A stretch of 64,000 nt of DNA. It comes from Paenibacillus sanguinis 2301083 = DSM 16941 (GTDB lineage: Bacteria; Bacillota; Bacilli; Paenibacillales; Paenibacillaceae). The stretch is from positions 124,001-188,000 of the forward strand of contig NZ_KB895377.1 in the NCBI RefSeq assembly GCF_000374825.1, given 5' to 3'. A program made the position numbers and the translations under genes. The notes beneath the pieces were generated by a model. The model saw nothing but the letters and a program-made list of their open reading frames with translations. It was not told where the DNA came from and ran no database searches. Below, one piece after another: positions 53,606 to 64,000 of this stretch. Numbering within the stretch: position 1 is the stretch's first letter; each line of letters opens with the position of its first letter.

Positions 53606-54475
53606 ATGTACCATAAGACGACAGGCTATAAAATTTTCTCCGTGTTCAATTACACCTTTATGATCCTGGCGGGATTGTCTTGTCTTTTGCCGCTGCTGCA
53701 TTTATGGGCGCAATCGTTCAGCAGCAAAGCGGCGGTTAACGGCAACCTGGTATCATTTTGGCCGGTCGATTTCAACGTGGACGCGTATTTGAAAACGTTC
53801 AGAAACAGCAATTTCACCGGGTCCATGCTGATTTCCGTAATCCGGACCGTGCTGGGAACATCCCTTAGCATGTTGGTCATTACCTGCGCCGGATATGCCT
53901 TGTCCAAGGAATTTCGCGGCCGCAATATGCTCATGTGGTTCTTCATATTCACCATGCTCTTCTCCGGGGGATTGATCCCTTCCTATATATTGATTACCAG
54001 CCTGGGATTCAAGGACACCATTTGGGCGCTTGTGCTGCCGGGCGCCTTTGGCGCTTACAACCTGATCCTGCTGGTCAATTTCTTCAAGACGATTCCGAAG
54101 GCGCTGGAGGAGGCGGCCTTTATTGATGGAGCCTCCTTCTTTGCCATTCTCCGAAAAATCTATTTGCCATTATCCCTGCCGGGGCTGGCTACGGTAGCGC
54201 TGTTCATTATGGTGGGACACTGGAACGCCTGGTTCGACGGAATCCTGTATATGTCGGATACCAGCCGGTATCCGCTAGCATCCTTCCTGCAGACCGTGGT
54301 AGTGCAAAGCAATGCTCAAAATATGGCGATGAGTCAGTCCGAGGCGGAAGCGATGGCGGAACAGAGCATCAAAGCAGCGCAAATTTTTATCAGCACATTG
54401 CCGATTATCTCCGTCTATCCATTTCTGCAAAGATATTTTGTCAAAGGGATTGTGCTTGGAGCGGTGAAGGAATAG
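53606..54475 (+). CDS. CUT1 sugar permease, YtcP/LplC type
   Basis: The 289-residue protein has six helices, the EAA loop LEEAAFIDGASFFAILRKIYLPLSLPG and the typical end YPFLQRYFVKGIVLGAVKE. AGGAGGAGG precedes its ATG. It is the partner of the LplB-type permease and is followed by the binding lipoprotein. Confidence 0.92.
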   Translation: MYHKTTGYKIFSVFNYTFMILAGLSCLLPLLHLWAQSFSSKAAVNGNLVSFWPVDFNVDAYLKTFRNSNFTGSMLISVIRTVLGTSLSMLVITCAGYALSKEFRGRNMLMWFFIFTMLFSGGLIPSYILITSLGFKDTIWALVLPGAFGAYNLILLVNFFKTIPKALEEAAFIDGASFFAILRKIYLPLSLPGLATVALFIMVGHWNAWFDGILYMSDTSRYPLASFLQTVVVQSNAQNMAMSQSEAEAMAEQSIKAAQIFISTLPIISVYPFLQRYFVKGIVLGAVKE

Positions 54476-54529
54476 CGGCGAGTCAACGAATGAACGAGTC
54501 ATGAATAAATAACAAAGGGGCCTGGTTCT

Positions 54530-56212
54530 ATGAAGAAAACAAACGTAATCGCCTTAGGCTTAACCGTCATTTTGGCAGGGGGTCTGCTGGTCGGCTGCGG
54601 CTCCAAAGAGAACTCGGAGAGCAGTGCTCCGGAAGCGGTGCTCAAGGACGGCAAGTATGATCCTGCGATTAGCATTACGATTGCCAAGCAGCAGGATGAG
54701 AACGCAGGAAAGTACATCAATGGTGAAAGTCTGAACGATAATGTGCTGACCCGTTGGGGCGAGCAAAATCTCGGCATCAACATCGAAACCACCCTGCTGG
54801 GCGGCGATGCCTCCCAATATAACACCAAGCTGCGGCTGGCGCTGACGGGCTCCGAGGTGTTGCCGGATGTGCTTCCGGTATACGACACCATGATTATGAA
54901 CGATCTGATCGAATCGGGACGGGTCAAGGAGATTTCTGAAGATATCAAGGCCTACATGCCTGAACGGCTGAAAGAAATTTACAAGCAATATCCGACGACC
55001 TTCAATCCGGTGGTCAAGGATGGCAAGGTGTACGGAATGGCGATCGCGCCGAATTTAACGGAAGGCGAGGTCATGCTGATCCGCCAAGATTGGCTGGACA
55101 AATTGCAGCTTGAGGCTCCGACCACGATCGAGGAATTTGAGCAGGTGATCGCCGCATTTACAAATGACGATCCGGACGGCAACGGCAAGCAGGACACGTA
55201 TGGCTTTACGTTCTCGGGCAAGGATTCTTATAACACGGGCTGGGTCAGCGACCCCGTCATTATCTTCAGCGCCTATACGGGCAAGCATCTGCCGCGGCAA
55301 TGGTATGACGATAATGGCAAGCTGACTTACGGCTCGATTCACCCCGGCAACAAGGAGGCCCTTGCCAAGCTCCGCGACTGGTATGCCAAAGGCTATCTGA
55401 ACAAAGAATTGGCTACCCAGGGAGCTTGGGACGCGTTGTCCGGGTTTACGGAAGGGAAGGCAGGCATCATCATCGGCCGTCCATGGCTTTACGACAGCGT
55501 GAAGGATGTGGAGAAGAACGTACCGGACGCCAAGATCGGGGCTTATCCTGCGATTCAAGGCGTAAGCGGCGACAAAACGTATCAGTCCGCTCAACTGAAT
55601 GACGGGGTGTTCATGTTCAACAAGGACTTCAAATATATGGAGGGCTTCTTTCTGTACTACGACAAGCTGTATGACGCGGCGTTCGGTACGGGGGATTTCC
55701 AATATGGCTATGCCCAAGGCTATGACTATGACATCGTTGATGGCGAGGTGGTCTTCGATCCGGCAAAGTTTAACACACCGCTGGAGGCGATTCAATCTGT
55801 CGGCAAAATGTCCTTCACCAAAAACACGCCAAGCGTCAGCCCGGCCGGCAAAATTTACTATGACCTGGCTAACGGCGCTTCCCCGGATAGCGGTCCGTTA
55901 TTGGCCGCGGCGGCGGCCAGTCCAACCACCCAGCAGGGCTTTGCTATCTCCTATGAACATCGTGACACGCTGCTGCCGAATCCCTTCAACGGTCCGCCTA
56001 CCCCTACCATGCAGAACGTATGGGAACAACTGACCACGATGGAGCAGGAGACGTTCACCAAAATCATTTACGGCAATGAACCGCTGGAGGCGTTCGATAC
56101 CTTTGTCAAGCAATGGTCGGAGAAGGGCGGCGACACCGTGACGGAAGAAGTCAACGCGTGGTACGACAACGCCATGAAAACAGATGTCATGTCCTTGATG
56201 GGACTGAATTAA
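54530..56212 (+). CDS. CUT1 substrate-binding lipoprotein, LipO type
   Basis: The 560-residue protein has a signal peptide with lipobox LVGC (Cys near 23). The mature protein has AISITIAKQQDENAGKYING and LRLALTGSEVLPDVLPVYDT, typical of large oligosaccharide-binding proteins. It probably binds fragments of the polysaccharide attacked by the enzymes encoded downstream. Its operon lacks an ATPase gene, so a shared MsmX-type ATPase is expected. Confidence 0.9.
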   Translation: MKKTNVIALGLTVILAGGLLVGCGSKENSESSAPEAVLKDGKYDPAISITIAKQQDENAGKYINGESLNDNVLTRWGEQNLGINIETTLLGGDASQYNTKLRLALTGSEVLPDVLPVYDTMIMNDLIESGRVKEISEDIKAYMPERLKEIYKQYPTTFNPVVKDGKVYGMAIAPNLTEGEVMLIRQDWLDKLQLEAPTTIEEFEQVIAAFTNDDPDGNGKQDTYGFTFSGKDSYNTGWVSDPVIIFSAYTGKHLPRQWYDDNGKLTYGSIHPGNKEALAKLRDWYAKGYLNKELATQGAWDALSGFTEGKAGIIIGRPWLYDSVKDVEKNVPDAKIGAYPAIQGVSGDKTYQSAQLNDGVFMFNKDFKYMEGFFLYYDKLYDAAFGTGDFQYGYAQGYDYDIVDGEVVFDPAKFNTPLEAIQSVGKMSFTKNTPSVSPAGKIYYDLANGASPDSGPLLAAAAASPTTQQGFAISYEHRDTLLPNPFNGPPTPTMQNVWEQLTTMEQETFTKIIYGNEPLEAFDTFVKQWSEKGGDTVTEEVNAWYDNAMKTDVMSLMGLN

Positions 56213-56268
56213 TTTTATTATATTCCTGCGATTTTCTACTAGTTTTACCCGGGTTCAGGTGCAGAAAG

Positions 56269-56294
56269 GTTCATAATTTCTAGATATGTTCACT
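56269..56294 (+). promoter_or_regulatory. Bipartite activator-site candidate, copy 2
   Basis: GTTCATAAT followed by ATGTTCACT with the same spacing as 43857-43882. It ends at the -35 position of a TATGAT -10 box (56317-56322) that has no recognisable -35. This arrangement suits a class II activator such as the YesN-type regulator. GTTCATA and TATGAAC also form an inverted repeat here. Confidence 0.5.
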
Positions 56295-56348
56295 ATGAAC
56301 GCAGCAAGGCCTTGGTTATGATGGAGAAGAAGTAAAACAGCATAATAA

Positions 56349-59402
<3,054 letters not shown>

Positions 59403-59434
59403 GTGCTGCCGGCAGCAGCGAGAGGAGCCGGGGG

Positions 59435-61333
59435 ATGAGCGGAGATAGGACGGACTTTCATGTATTGGAGCGATGGGTGGACGCGATGCCTGCGGCCGGT
59501 CTGCGTTTGTACTATCCGCAAGGGGATGGAGCGTCCTTCTGGAGCGGGCTGCGGCAGCATCGCGAGTACGCCTCCGCGCTCGCGGAGATTTCGGCGGAGG
59601 GGCAGCGGCTGTTCGCTATTGCTTCGCCGGAGCTGACGTATTCGCTGTTCAGCCTGTTTGCCGAACAGGGATCAAGGCTGGAATATGAACGGGTTTATTT
59701 TGAAAAAAGACGGCGGCTTAACACCTTTGCGCTCCTGTCGTTGCTTGAGCCGGAGCAAAAGGCTTATGAGGCGGCGCTGCTGGCGGCGGTCTGGTCGATT
59801 TGCTCCGAGCTTACCTGGTGCTTGCCTGCCCACATCGATCCGAAGCGGCCGGTCTCGGAGACGATTGATCTGTTCTCGGCGGAGACGGGCTTCGCGTTGG
59901 CCGAGCTTCGTCTGCTGCTGGGGGATCGTCTGCCGGTATGGCTACGCCTGAGGATCGCCGAATTGGTTGATGAGCGGCTGCTGCGCCCTTTTCTGGAGAA
60001 AGGGCCTTACGATTGGGAGACGGCGGAGCATAACTGGTCGGCCGTTTGCGCCGGATCCATCGGCTCGGCCGCATTGCTGCTGCTGAAAGGAGAACGGGAC
60101 GGGGCACGCCTGGCCCGGATTCTGGAGAAGACGGAGCGAAGCATGGCTTTTTATTTGCAGGGGTTCGGAGACGATGGAGCGTGTCTGGAGGGACTGGGCT
60201 ACTGGAATTACGGCTTCGGCTATTTCGTGTATTATGCCGACCTGCTGCTTCAGCGCAGCGGGGGAAGGCTGGACTGGTTCCGGAACGCTAAGGTGCGGAG
60301 GATTGCCGGATTTCAGCAAACCTGTTTTTTGAGCGGCTCGCTGGTCGCCAATTTTTCCGATGCGCTGCCCCGTGGCAGTGTGCAGCCCGGGCTGTCTTGT
60401 TATCTTGCCGGGCGTTACGAGGAAGTTGAGGCTCCGCCTGCAGCTTTGTACGCTGACTTTCGCGAGGATCATTGCAGCCGATGGGCGCCGGCATTGCGCA
60501 ACCTGATCTGGCGGGAGGGCGCCGCAGCCACAGTCCCAGTCCCTGTCATGGATTGGCGGGAAGGGGACTTCTTCCTTCCAGACGCTGAGTGGCTGATTTC
60601 GCGAAGGGTCTCCGGGGCGGGCGCGTTCGGCTTTGCCGCCAAGGGCGGCCACAACGCCGAGCCGCACAACCACAATGATCTCGGGCATTTCATGCTGGCG
60701 GGGGACGGGGCGTTTTTTCTGTCCGATCTCGGCTGCGGCGAATATACGCGGGCGTATTTCGGCGAAGGGCGGTATGAATACGACTGTAATGGCTCCCAGG
60801 GACATTCGGTTCCGATCATTGACGGCTGTCTGCAAAGCGCGGGGCGAAGCCGGGCCGCTGCGGCGCTGGAGTGGAACCGGGAGGAAGAGCGATGCCGCTT
60901 GGCCATGGAGCTGTCCGGCGCTTATGAATGCGGGAAGCTGCGTTCCTTCCGAAGAGCATGGGTCTGGAGCCAATCGGAGCTGCCCAGCCTGTCGCTGCAG
61001 GATGAGTTCAAATTTGCGGAGGCGCCCGGCAGCTTGACGGAACGGTTCGTTACCCTGATCAGGCCGGAGCATGTCGGGCCGGGGCTGCTGCGTTTAACCC
61101 GCGGCTCCCTTGCGCTGGAGCTGCACTACGACAGCGAACGGCTGCGAGCCGGGATTGCCGAGCACAGCTACCGGGATCATTTTGGCAAGGATACGCTCTG
61201 GTATGCGCTGGATTTTCATGGCCGGCAACCGGAAGCCGAATTGAAGCTGGTCTTTGATTTTACATTTGTGAGACGGGAGCAGAAGAAGGGAGGAATCAGG
61301 GAACATGAGCAACGAACTGACGTGGGTGGATGA
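59435..61333 (+). CDS. Heparinase II/III-family protein, putative polysaccharide lyase
   Basis: The 632-residue protein has an alpha-toroid half (about 90-340; YDWETAEHNWSAVCAGSIG, EGLGYWNYGFGYFVYYADLL) and a beta-sandwich half with H-N-H-N-D-L-G-H at 411-418, the core motif of heparinase II/III proteins. Members cleave uronate-containing chains, leaving an unsaturated uronic acid at one end. No signal peptide is seen, so it acts on imported oligosaccharides. It overlaps the GH88 gene by 29 bases. The polysaccharide is not evident. Confidence 0.82.
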   Translation: MSGDRTDFHVLERWVDAMPAAGLRLYYPQGDGASFWSGLRQHREYASALAEISAEGQRLFAIASPELTYSLFSLFAEQGSRLEYERVYFEKRRRLNTFALLSLLEPEQKAYEAALLAAVWSICSELTWCLPAHIDPKRPVSETIDLFSAETGFALAELRLLLGDRLPVWLRLRIAELVDERLLRPFLEKGPYDWETAEHNWSAVCAGSIGSAALLLLKGERDGARLARILEKTERSMAFYLQGFGDDGACLEGLGYWNYGFGYFVYYADLLLQRSGGRLDWFRNAKVRRIAGFQQTCFLSGSLVANFSDALPRGSVQPGLSCYLAGRYEEVEAPPAALYADFREDHCSRWAPALRNLIWREGAAATVPVPVMDWREGDFFLPDAEWLISRRVSGAGAFGFAAKGGHNAEPHNHNDLGHFMLAGDGAFFLSDLGCGEYTRAYFGEGRYEYDCNGSQGHSVPIIDGCLQSAGRSRAAAALEWNREEERCRLAMELSGAYECGKLRSFRRAWVWSQSELPSLSLQDEFKFAEAPGSLTERFVTLIRPEHVGPGLLRLTRGSLALELHYDSERLRAGIAEHSYRDHFGKDTLWYALDFHGRQPEAELKLVFDFTFVRREQKKGGIREHEQRTDVGG

Positions 61334-62435
61334 GGCCTGGACAAAAACGCTAAACAAAACGCTGCGCAATCTTTCAAGAATCGGCGCGGAGTTTCCCCAT
61401 GCGAGCCAGGGCGGAGTCTATGAGCTGGCCGGGCCGGCCTGGTGGACGGCAGGCTTCTGGCCGGGCATGCTGTGGCTGCTATACGGCGAGTGCGGCCGGG
61501 ACGAGTTAAGGGAGGTGGCGGAAGCATGTGAAGCCAAGCTGGATGCCGTGCTAGACGGTTATGTCCAGCTTGATCATGACCTTGGCTTCATGTGGACGCT
61601 GACCAGTGTAGCCTCCTATAAGCTGACGGGGAGCGAGGCTTCACGGGTGCGGGCGCTGAAGGCGGCGAGCCATCTGGCGGCGCGCTTCAATTTGCAGGGG
61701 CGGTACATCCGGGCCTGGAATCCGTGGCGCGAGGGCGAACGGAACGAGGGGCTGGCGATTATCGACTGCTGCATGAATACGCCGCTGCTGTTCTGGGCGG
61801 CCCGCACCAGCGGCGATCCCCGGTTCGCCCATATTGCGGAAGCACACATGGATACGGTGCTGAAGTATTTTGTCCGCGAAGACGGCTCCGTGTATCATAT
61901 CATGCGCTTTGATCCGGCGACAGGAGCCATGCTGGAACCGCTGGGCGGTCAGGGGTATGCGCCGGAATCGGCCTGGTCGCGCGGGGCGGCCTGGGCGATA
62001 TACGGCCTGACGCTGGCTTTCCATCATACCGGGAAGCAGGAATATCTGTCCGCCGCACAGCGGGTGGCGAGCTTCTTCCTCAGCCAGCTTCCGGAGGACC
62101 ATGTGCCGGCCTGGGACTTTCGCGCACCGGAAGAGCTGCGGGGGCTGCGCGATACCTCGGCCGGCTCCTGTGCGGCCAGCGGCCTGCTGCTGCTGGCGGA
62201 GCAGCTCGAAGGTGCGGCGGCGGAGGTCTACCGGGCCGGTGGCGAGCGCATCTTGAAAGCGCTGTACGAAGATTGCGGCGCCTGGGATCACCCGGCGGAG
62301 GAAGGGCTGCTGCTGCACGGCACTGGCAACTATCCGCAGGGCAGCAACATCGATGTTCCATTGATATACGGAGATTATTACTTCGTAGAAGGACTTGTCA
62401 GGCTGAAGGGCAGCGGGCCGTTCTACTGGGATTAG
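61305..62435 (+). CDS. GH88 unsaturated glucuronyl hydrolase
   Basis: The 376-residue protein has the GH88 barrel with HDLGFMW (Asp92) and IIDCCMNTPLLFW (Asp154), which align with the two catalytic Asp of Bacillus UGL (D88, D149). Further typical segments are AWSRGAAWAIYGL and GSNIDVPLIYGDYYFVEGL. It removes the unsaturated uronic acid left by a lyase, just what the preceding gene should make. Its 29-base overlap with that gene implies coupled translation. There is no signal peptide. Confidence 0.9.
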   Translation: MSNELTWVDEAWTKTLNKTLRNLSRIGAEFPHASQGGVYELAGPAWWTAGFWPGMLWLLYGECGRDELREVAEACEAKLDAVLDGYVQLDHDLGFMWTLTSVASYKLTGSEASRVRALKAASHLAARFNLQGRYIRAWNPWREGERNEGLAIIDCCMNTPLLFWAARTSGDPRFAHIAEAHMDTVLKYFVREDGSVYHIMRFDPATGAMLEPLGGQGYAPESAWSRGAAWAIYGLTLAFHHTGKQEYLSAAQRVASFFLSQLPEDHVPAWDFRAPEELRGLRDTSAGSCAASGLLLLAEQLEGAAAEVYRAGGERILKALYEDCGAWDHPAEEGLLLHGTGNYPQGSNIDVPLIYGDYYFVEGLVRLKGSGPFYWD

Positions 62436-62513
62436 CAGCATCATGAGCGTGCAACATCGTAAATGGCAGCTTGCTATATATAGCGTAATTTGATTGGGAG
62501 AGGTGATGAAGCG

Positions 62514-64000
62514 ATGACTTTCAAAGGGCAGCCGCTGGATGAAAATCTTTTGGCGACCAAACAGGATTTGCAGGAGGCGCTCCGTCAGCTGCTGCGGCCT
62601 CTGCGGCCCTTATACAGCCCCGGCGGAGCGCATTTGCAGATCAGAGGGGGCGGAGCAGGACATCCGGAAGAGCTGGCCGATATGGAAGGATTTTCGCGTG
62701 TATTATGGGGGCTTGTGCCTTATCTGGCGGGCGGAGGAAAGGATGAGGGGCTTTGGGAGCTTGGTCTGAAGGGGATCGTGAACGGTACGAACCCTGCTCA
62801 TCCGGAGTATTGGGGCGATGTCGCCGACTATGATCAGCGGCTGGTGGAAATGGCTGTACTCGGGCTGGCGCTTTGCCTGATTCCCGAAACGATCTGGGAG
62901 CCGCTGCATCAGCAGGAGCGGGACAATCTCTATAACTGGCTGAATCAGATTAACCATCATCCTTGTTATGATTGCAACTGGCTGTTTTTTAATGTCCTGG
63001 TGAATATGGGCTTCTATAAAGTAGGCTTACCGTATGACCAGGAGCAAATGGAGAAGAATCTGAACCGTATGGAGGAATTTGAGCTGGGAGAGGGCTGGTA
63101 TAGTGACGGAATTGGCGGGCACAGCGATTATTATGTTCCGTTTGCAATTCAGTTCTACGGGCTAGTCTATGCCAGGCTGATGGCAAAGGAAGACCCCGAG
63201 CGGTGCGCCCGCTTCCGGGAACGCGGCATCCTGTTCGCTCGCCAGTTCCTGCATTGGTTCTCCCCCGATGGGTCGGCATTGCCGTATGGGCGCAGTTTGA
63301 CCTATCGCTTTGCACAATCCGCATTCTGGAGCGCATTGGCTTTTGCCGATGTGTGGAGCGATGACCTAACTCCCGGCGTGGTGAAAGGGCTAATTATGCG
63401 CAATCTGCGCTGGTGGCTTAAGCAGCCGATCTTTGACCGGGACGGGGTGCTCACCGTGGGATATGCCTATCCGAACCTGGTTATGGCGGAGAATTACAAT
63501 GCGCCCGGCTCGCCTTATTGGGCCTTGAAGACCTTTCTGGTGCTGTCGCTTGCGGACGATCACTCTTTCTGGAGCGCGGAGGAGGAGGACATGCCGACAC
63601 TGCCGCCCCTGTCCGTGCAAGCAAGGCCGCATCTGGTTCTATGCCGCGAGGCGGAGACAGGACATGTCGCCGCGTTTAACAGCGGTCACCGTTCAACCAA
63701 TGATCATACCCACACTTCGGCTAAATACGAGAAATTCGTTTATTCCACCGCATTTGGCTTCAGTGTGCCCAGAGCGGAGTGGGGGCTGGCACAAGGGGCC
63801 TTTGATTCAATGCTGGCGCTAAGCGAGTGCGACAACCTGTTCCGGGTGCGGCGAAAAAATGAAGAAACCTCCATCCGCGCTAACGTGCTTTACGCCCGGT
63901 GGCTGCCCTGGAGCGATGTTGAGGTTCGCACCTGGATGGTGGCTGGCCTGCCATGGCATGTGCGGATTCACCTCATTGACACGGGGCGTGCGCTGGAGGC
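62514..64000 (+). CDS. DUF2264-family protein, 3' end beyond the window
   Basis: ATG 62514 follows GAGAGGTG, and the frame stays open to the window end (495 codons). The sequence (LLRPLRPLYSPGGAHLQI, MEGFSRVLWGLVPYLAGGGKD, VNMGFYKVGLPYD, GWYSDGIGGHSDYYVPFAIQF) matches the pattern of DUF2264 proteins, an uncharacterised family of presumed alpha-barrel carbohydrate-active proteins often near GH88/GH105 and lyase genes. No signal peptide is present. It probably acts with the lyase and GH88 on uronate-containing oligosaccharides. Confidence 0.75.
   Translation, partial: MTFKGQPLDENLLATKQDLQEALRQLLRPLRPLYSPGGAHLQIRGGGAGHPEELADMEGFSRVLWGLVPYLAGGGKDEGLWELGLKGIVNGTNPAHPEYWGDVADYDQRLVEMAVLGLALCLIPETIWEPLHQQERDNLYNWLNQINHHPCYDCNWLFFNVLVNMGFYKVGLPYDQEQMEKNLNRMEEFELGEGWYSDGIGGHSDYYVPFAIQFYGLVYARLMAKEDPERCARFRERGILFARQFLHWFSPDGSALPYGRSLTYRFAQSAFWSALAFADVWSDDLTPGVVKGLIMRNLRWWLKQPIFDRDGVLTVGYAYPNLVMAENYNAPGSPYWALKTFLVLSLADDHSFWSAEEEDMPTLPPLSVQARPHLVLCREAETGHVAAFNSGHRSTNDHTHTSAKYEKFVYSTAFGFSVPRAEWGLAQGAFDSMLALSECDNLFRVRRKNEETSIRANVLYARWLPWSDVEVRTWMVAGLPWHVRIHLIDTGRALE

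Noticed and set aside
59942..61072. Minus-strand 376-codon frame
   Set aside because: It lies opposite the heparinase II/III gene, in GC-rich DNA where antisense frames stay open by chance.

Overview
The window looks like chromosomal DNA of a Paenibacillus-type Bacillota, a soil or plant-associated polysaccharide degrader. This rests on strong AGGAGG-type ribosome sites with frequent TTG/GTG starts, CUT1 sugar importers of the LplB/YtcP/LipO type without their own ATPase, YesM/YesN two-component pairs, membrane-anchored AraC sensors, CcpA-like cre sites and a repeat typical in style of Paenibacillus. No rRNA, tRNA or CRISPR was seen. Base composition is mosaic: about 1-12.5 kb is AT-rich, while 20.6-25.1 kb and 56-64 kb are clearly GC-rich.

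Region 1 (1-12.6 kb) starts with the end of a small gene. Its last codons plus terminator occur again at 12532-12606, so the 12.3 kb between looks like an inserted or recombined block. It holds a MITE-like element, a LUD-domain gene divergent from a Crp/Fnr regulator, two orphan proteins, and a ribose-type ABC operon. That operon is controlled by a LacI regulator carrying a second RbsB-like sensor domain, with three matching ACGT-centred operators. Region 2 (12.6-16.6 kb) has a rhamnosyltransferase-like gene and a tight four-gene operon of NAD/ADP-ribose enzymes (Nudix/NrtR, NADAR, bacterial PARG, TARG1-like macrodomain), ending at an integrase remnant. This operon is the best candidate for an undescribed system.

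Region 3 (16.7-25.1 kb) holds a rifamycin phosphotransferase and a GntR-controlled phosphonate-type importer followed by a tyrosine-phosphatase-like gene. Region 4 (25.4-32.5 kb) is a fructan or difructose-anhydride operon: CUT1 importer, GH32, LacI regulator and a signal-less GH91 protein, all behind a 36-bp perfect palindrome. Region 5 (32.6-37 kb) has a PadR gene with a broken partner and a CUT1 operon facing a membrane AraC sensor.

Region 6 (39.5-49.8 kb) looks like arabinogalactan breakdown: ArsR-type regulator, GH51 arabinofuranosidase, GH27 enzyme, and a 1922-residue secreted protein with two GH43 propellers resembling exo-beta-1,3-galactanases. Region 7 (49.9-64 kb) carries a YesMN pair divergent from a CUT1 importer, then GH2 beta-galactosidase, heparinase II/III-type lyase, GH88 unsaturated uronyl hydrolase and a DUF2264 gene cut by the window end. 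Regions 6 and 7 fit extracellular trimming of an arabinose-, galactose- and uronate-bearing plant polysaccharide, import of oligosaccharides, and intracellular finishing.
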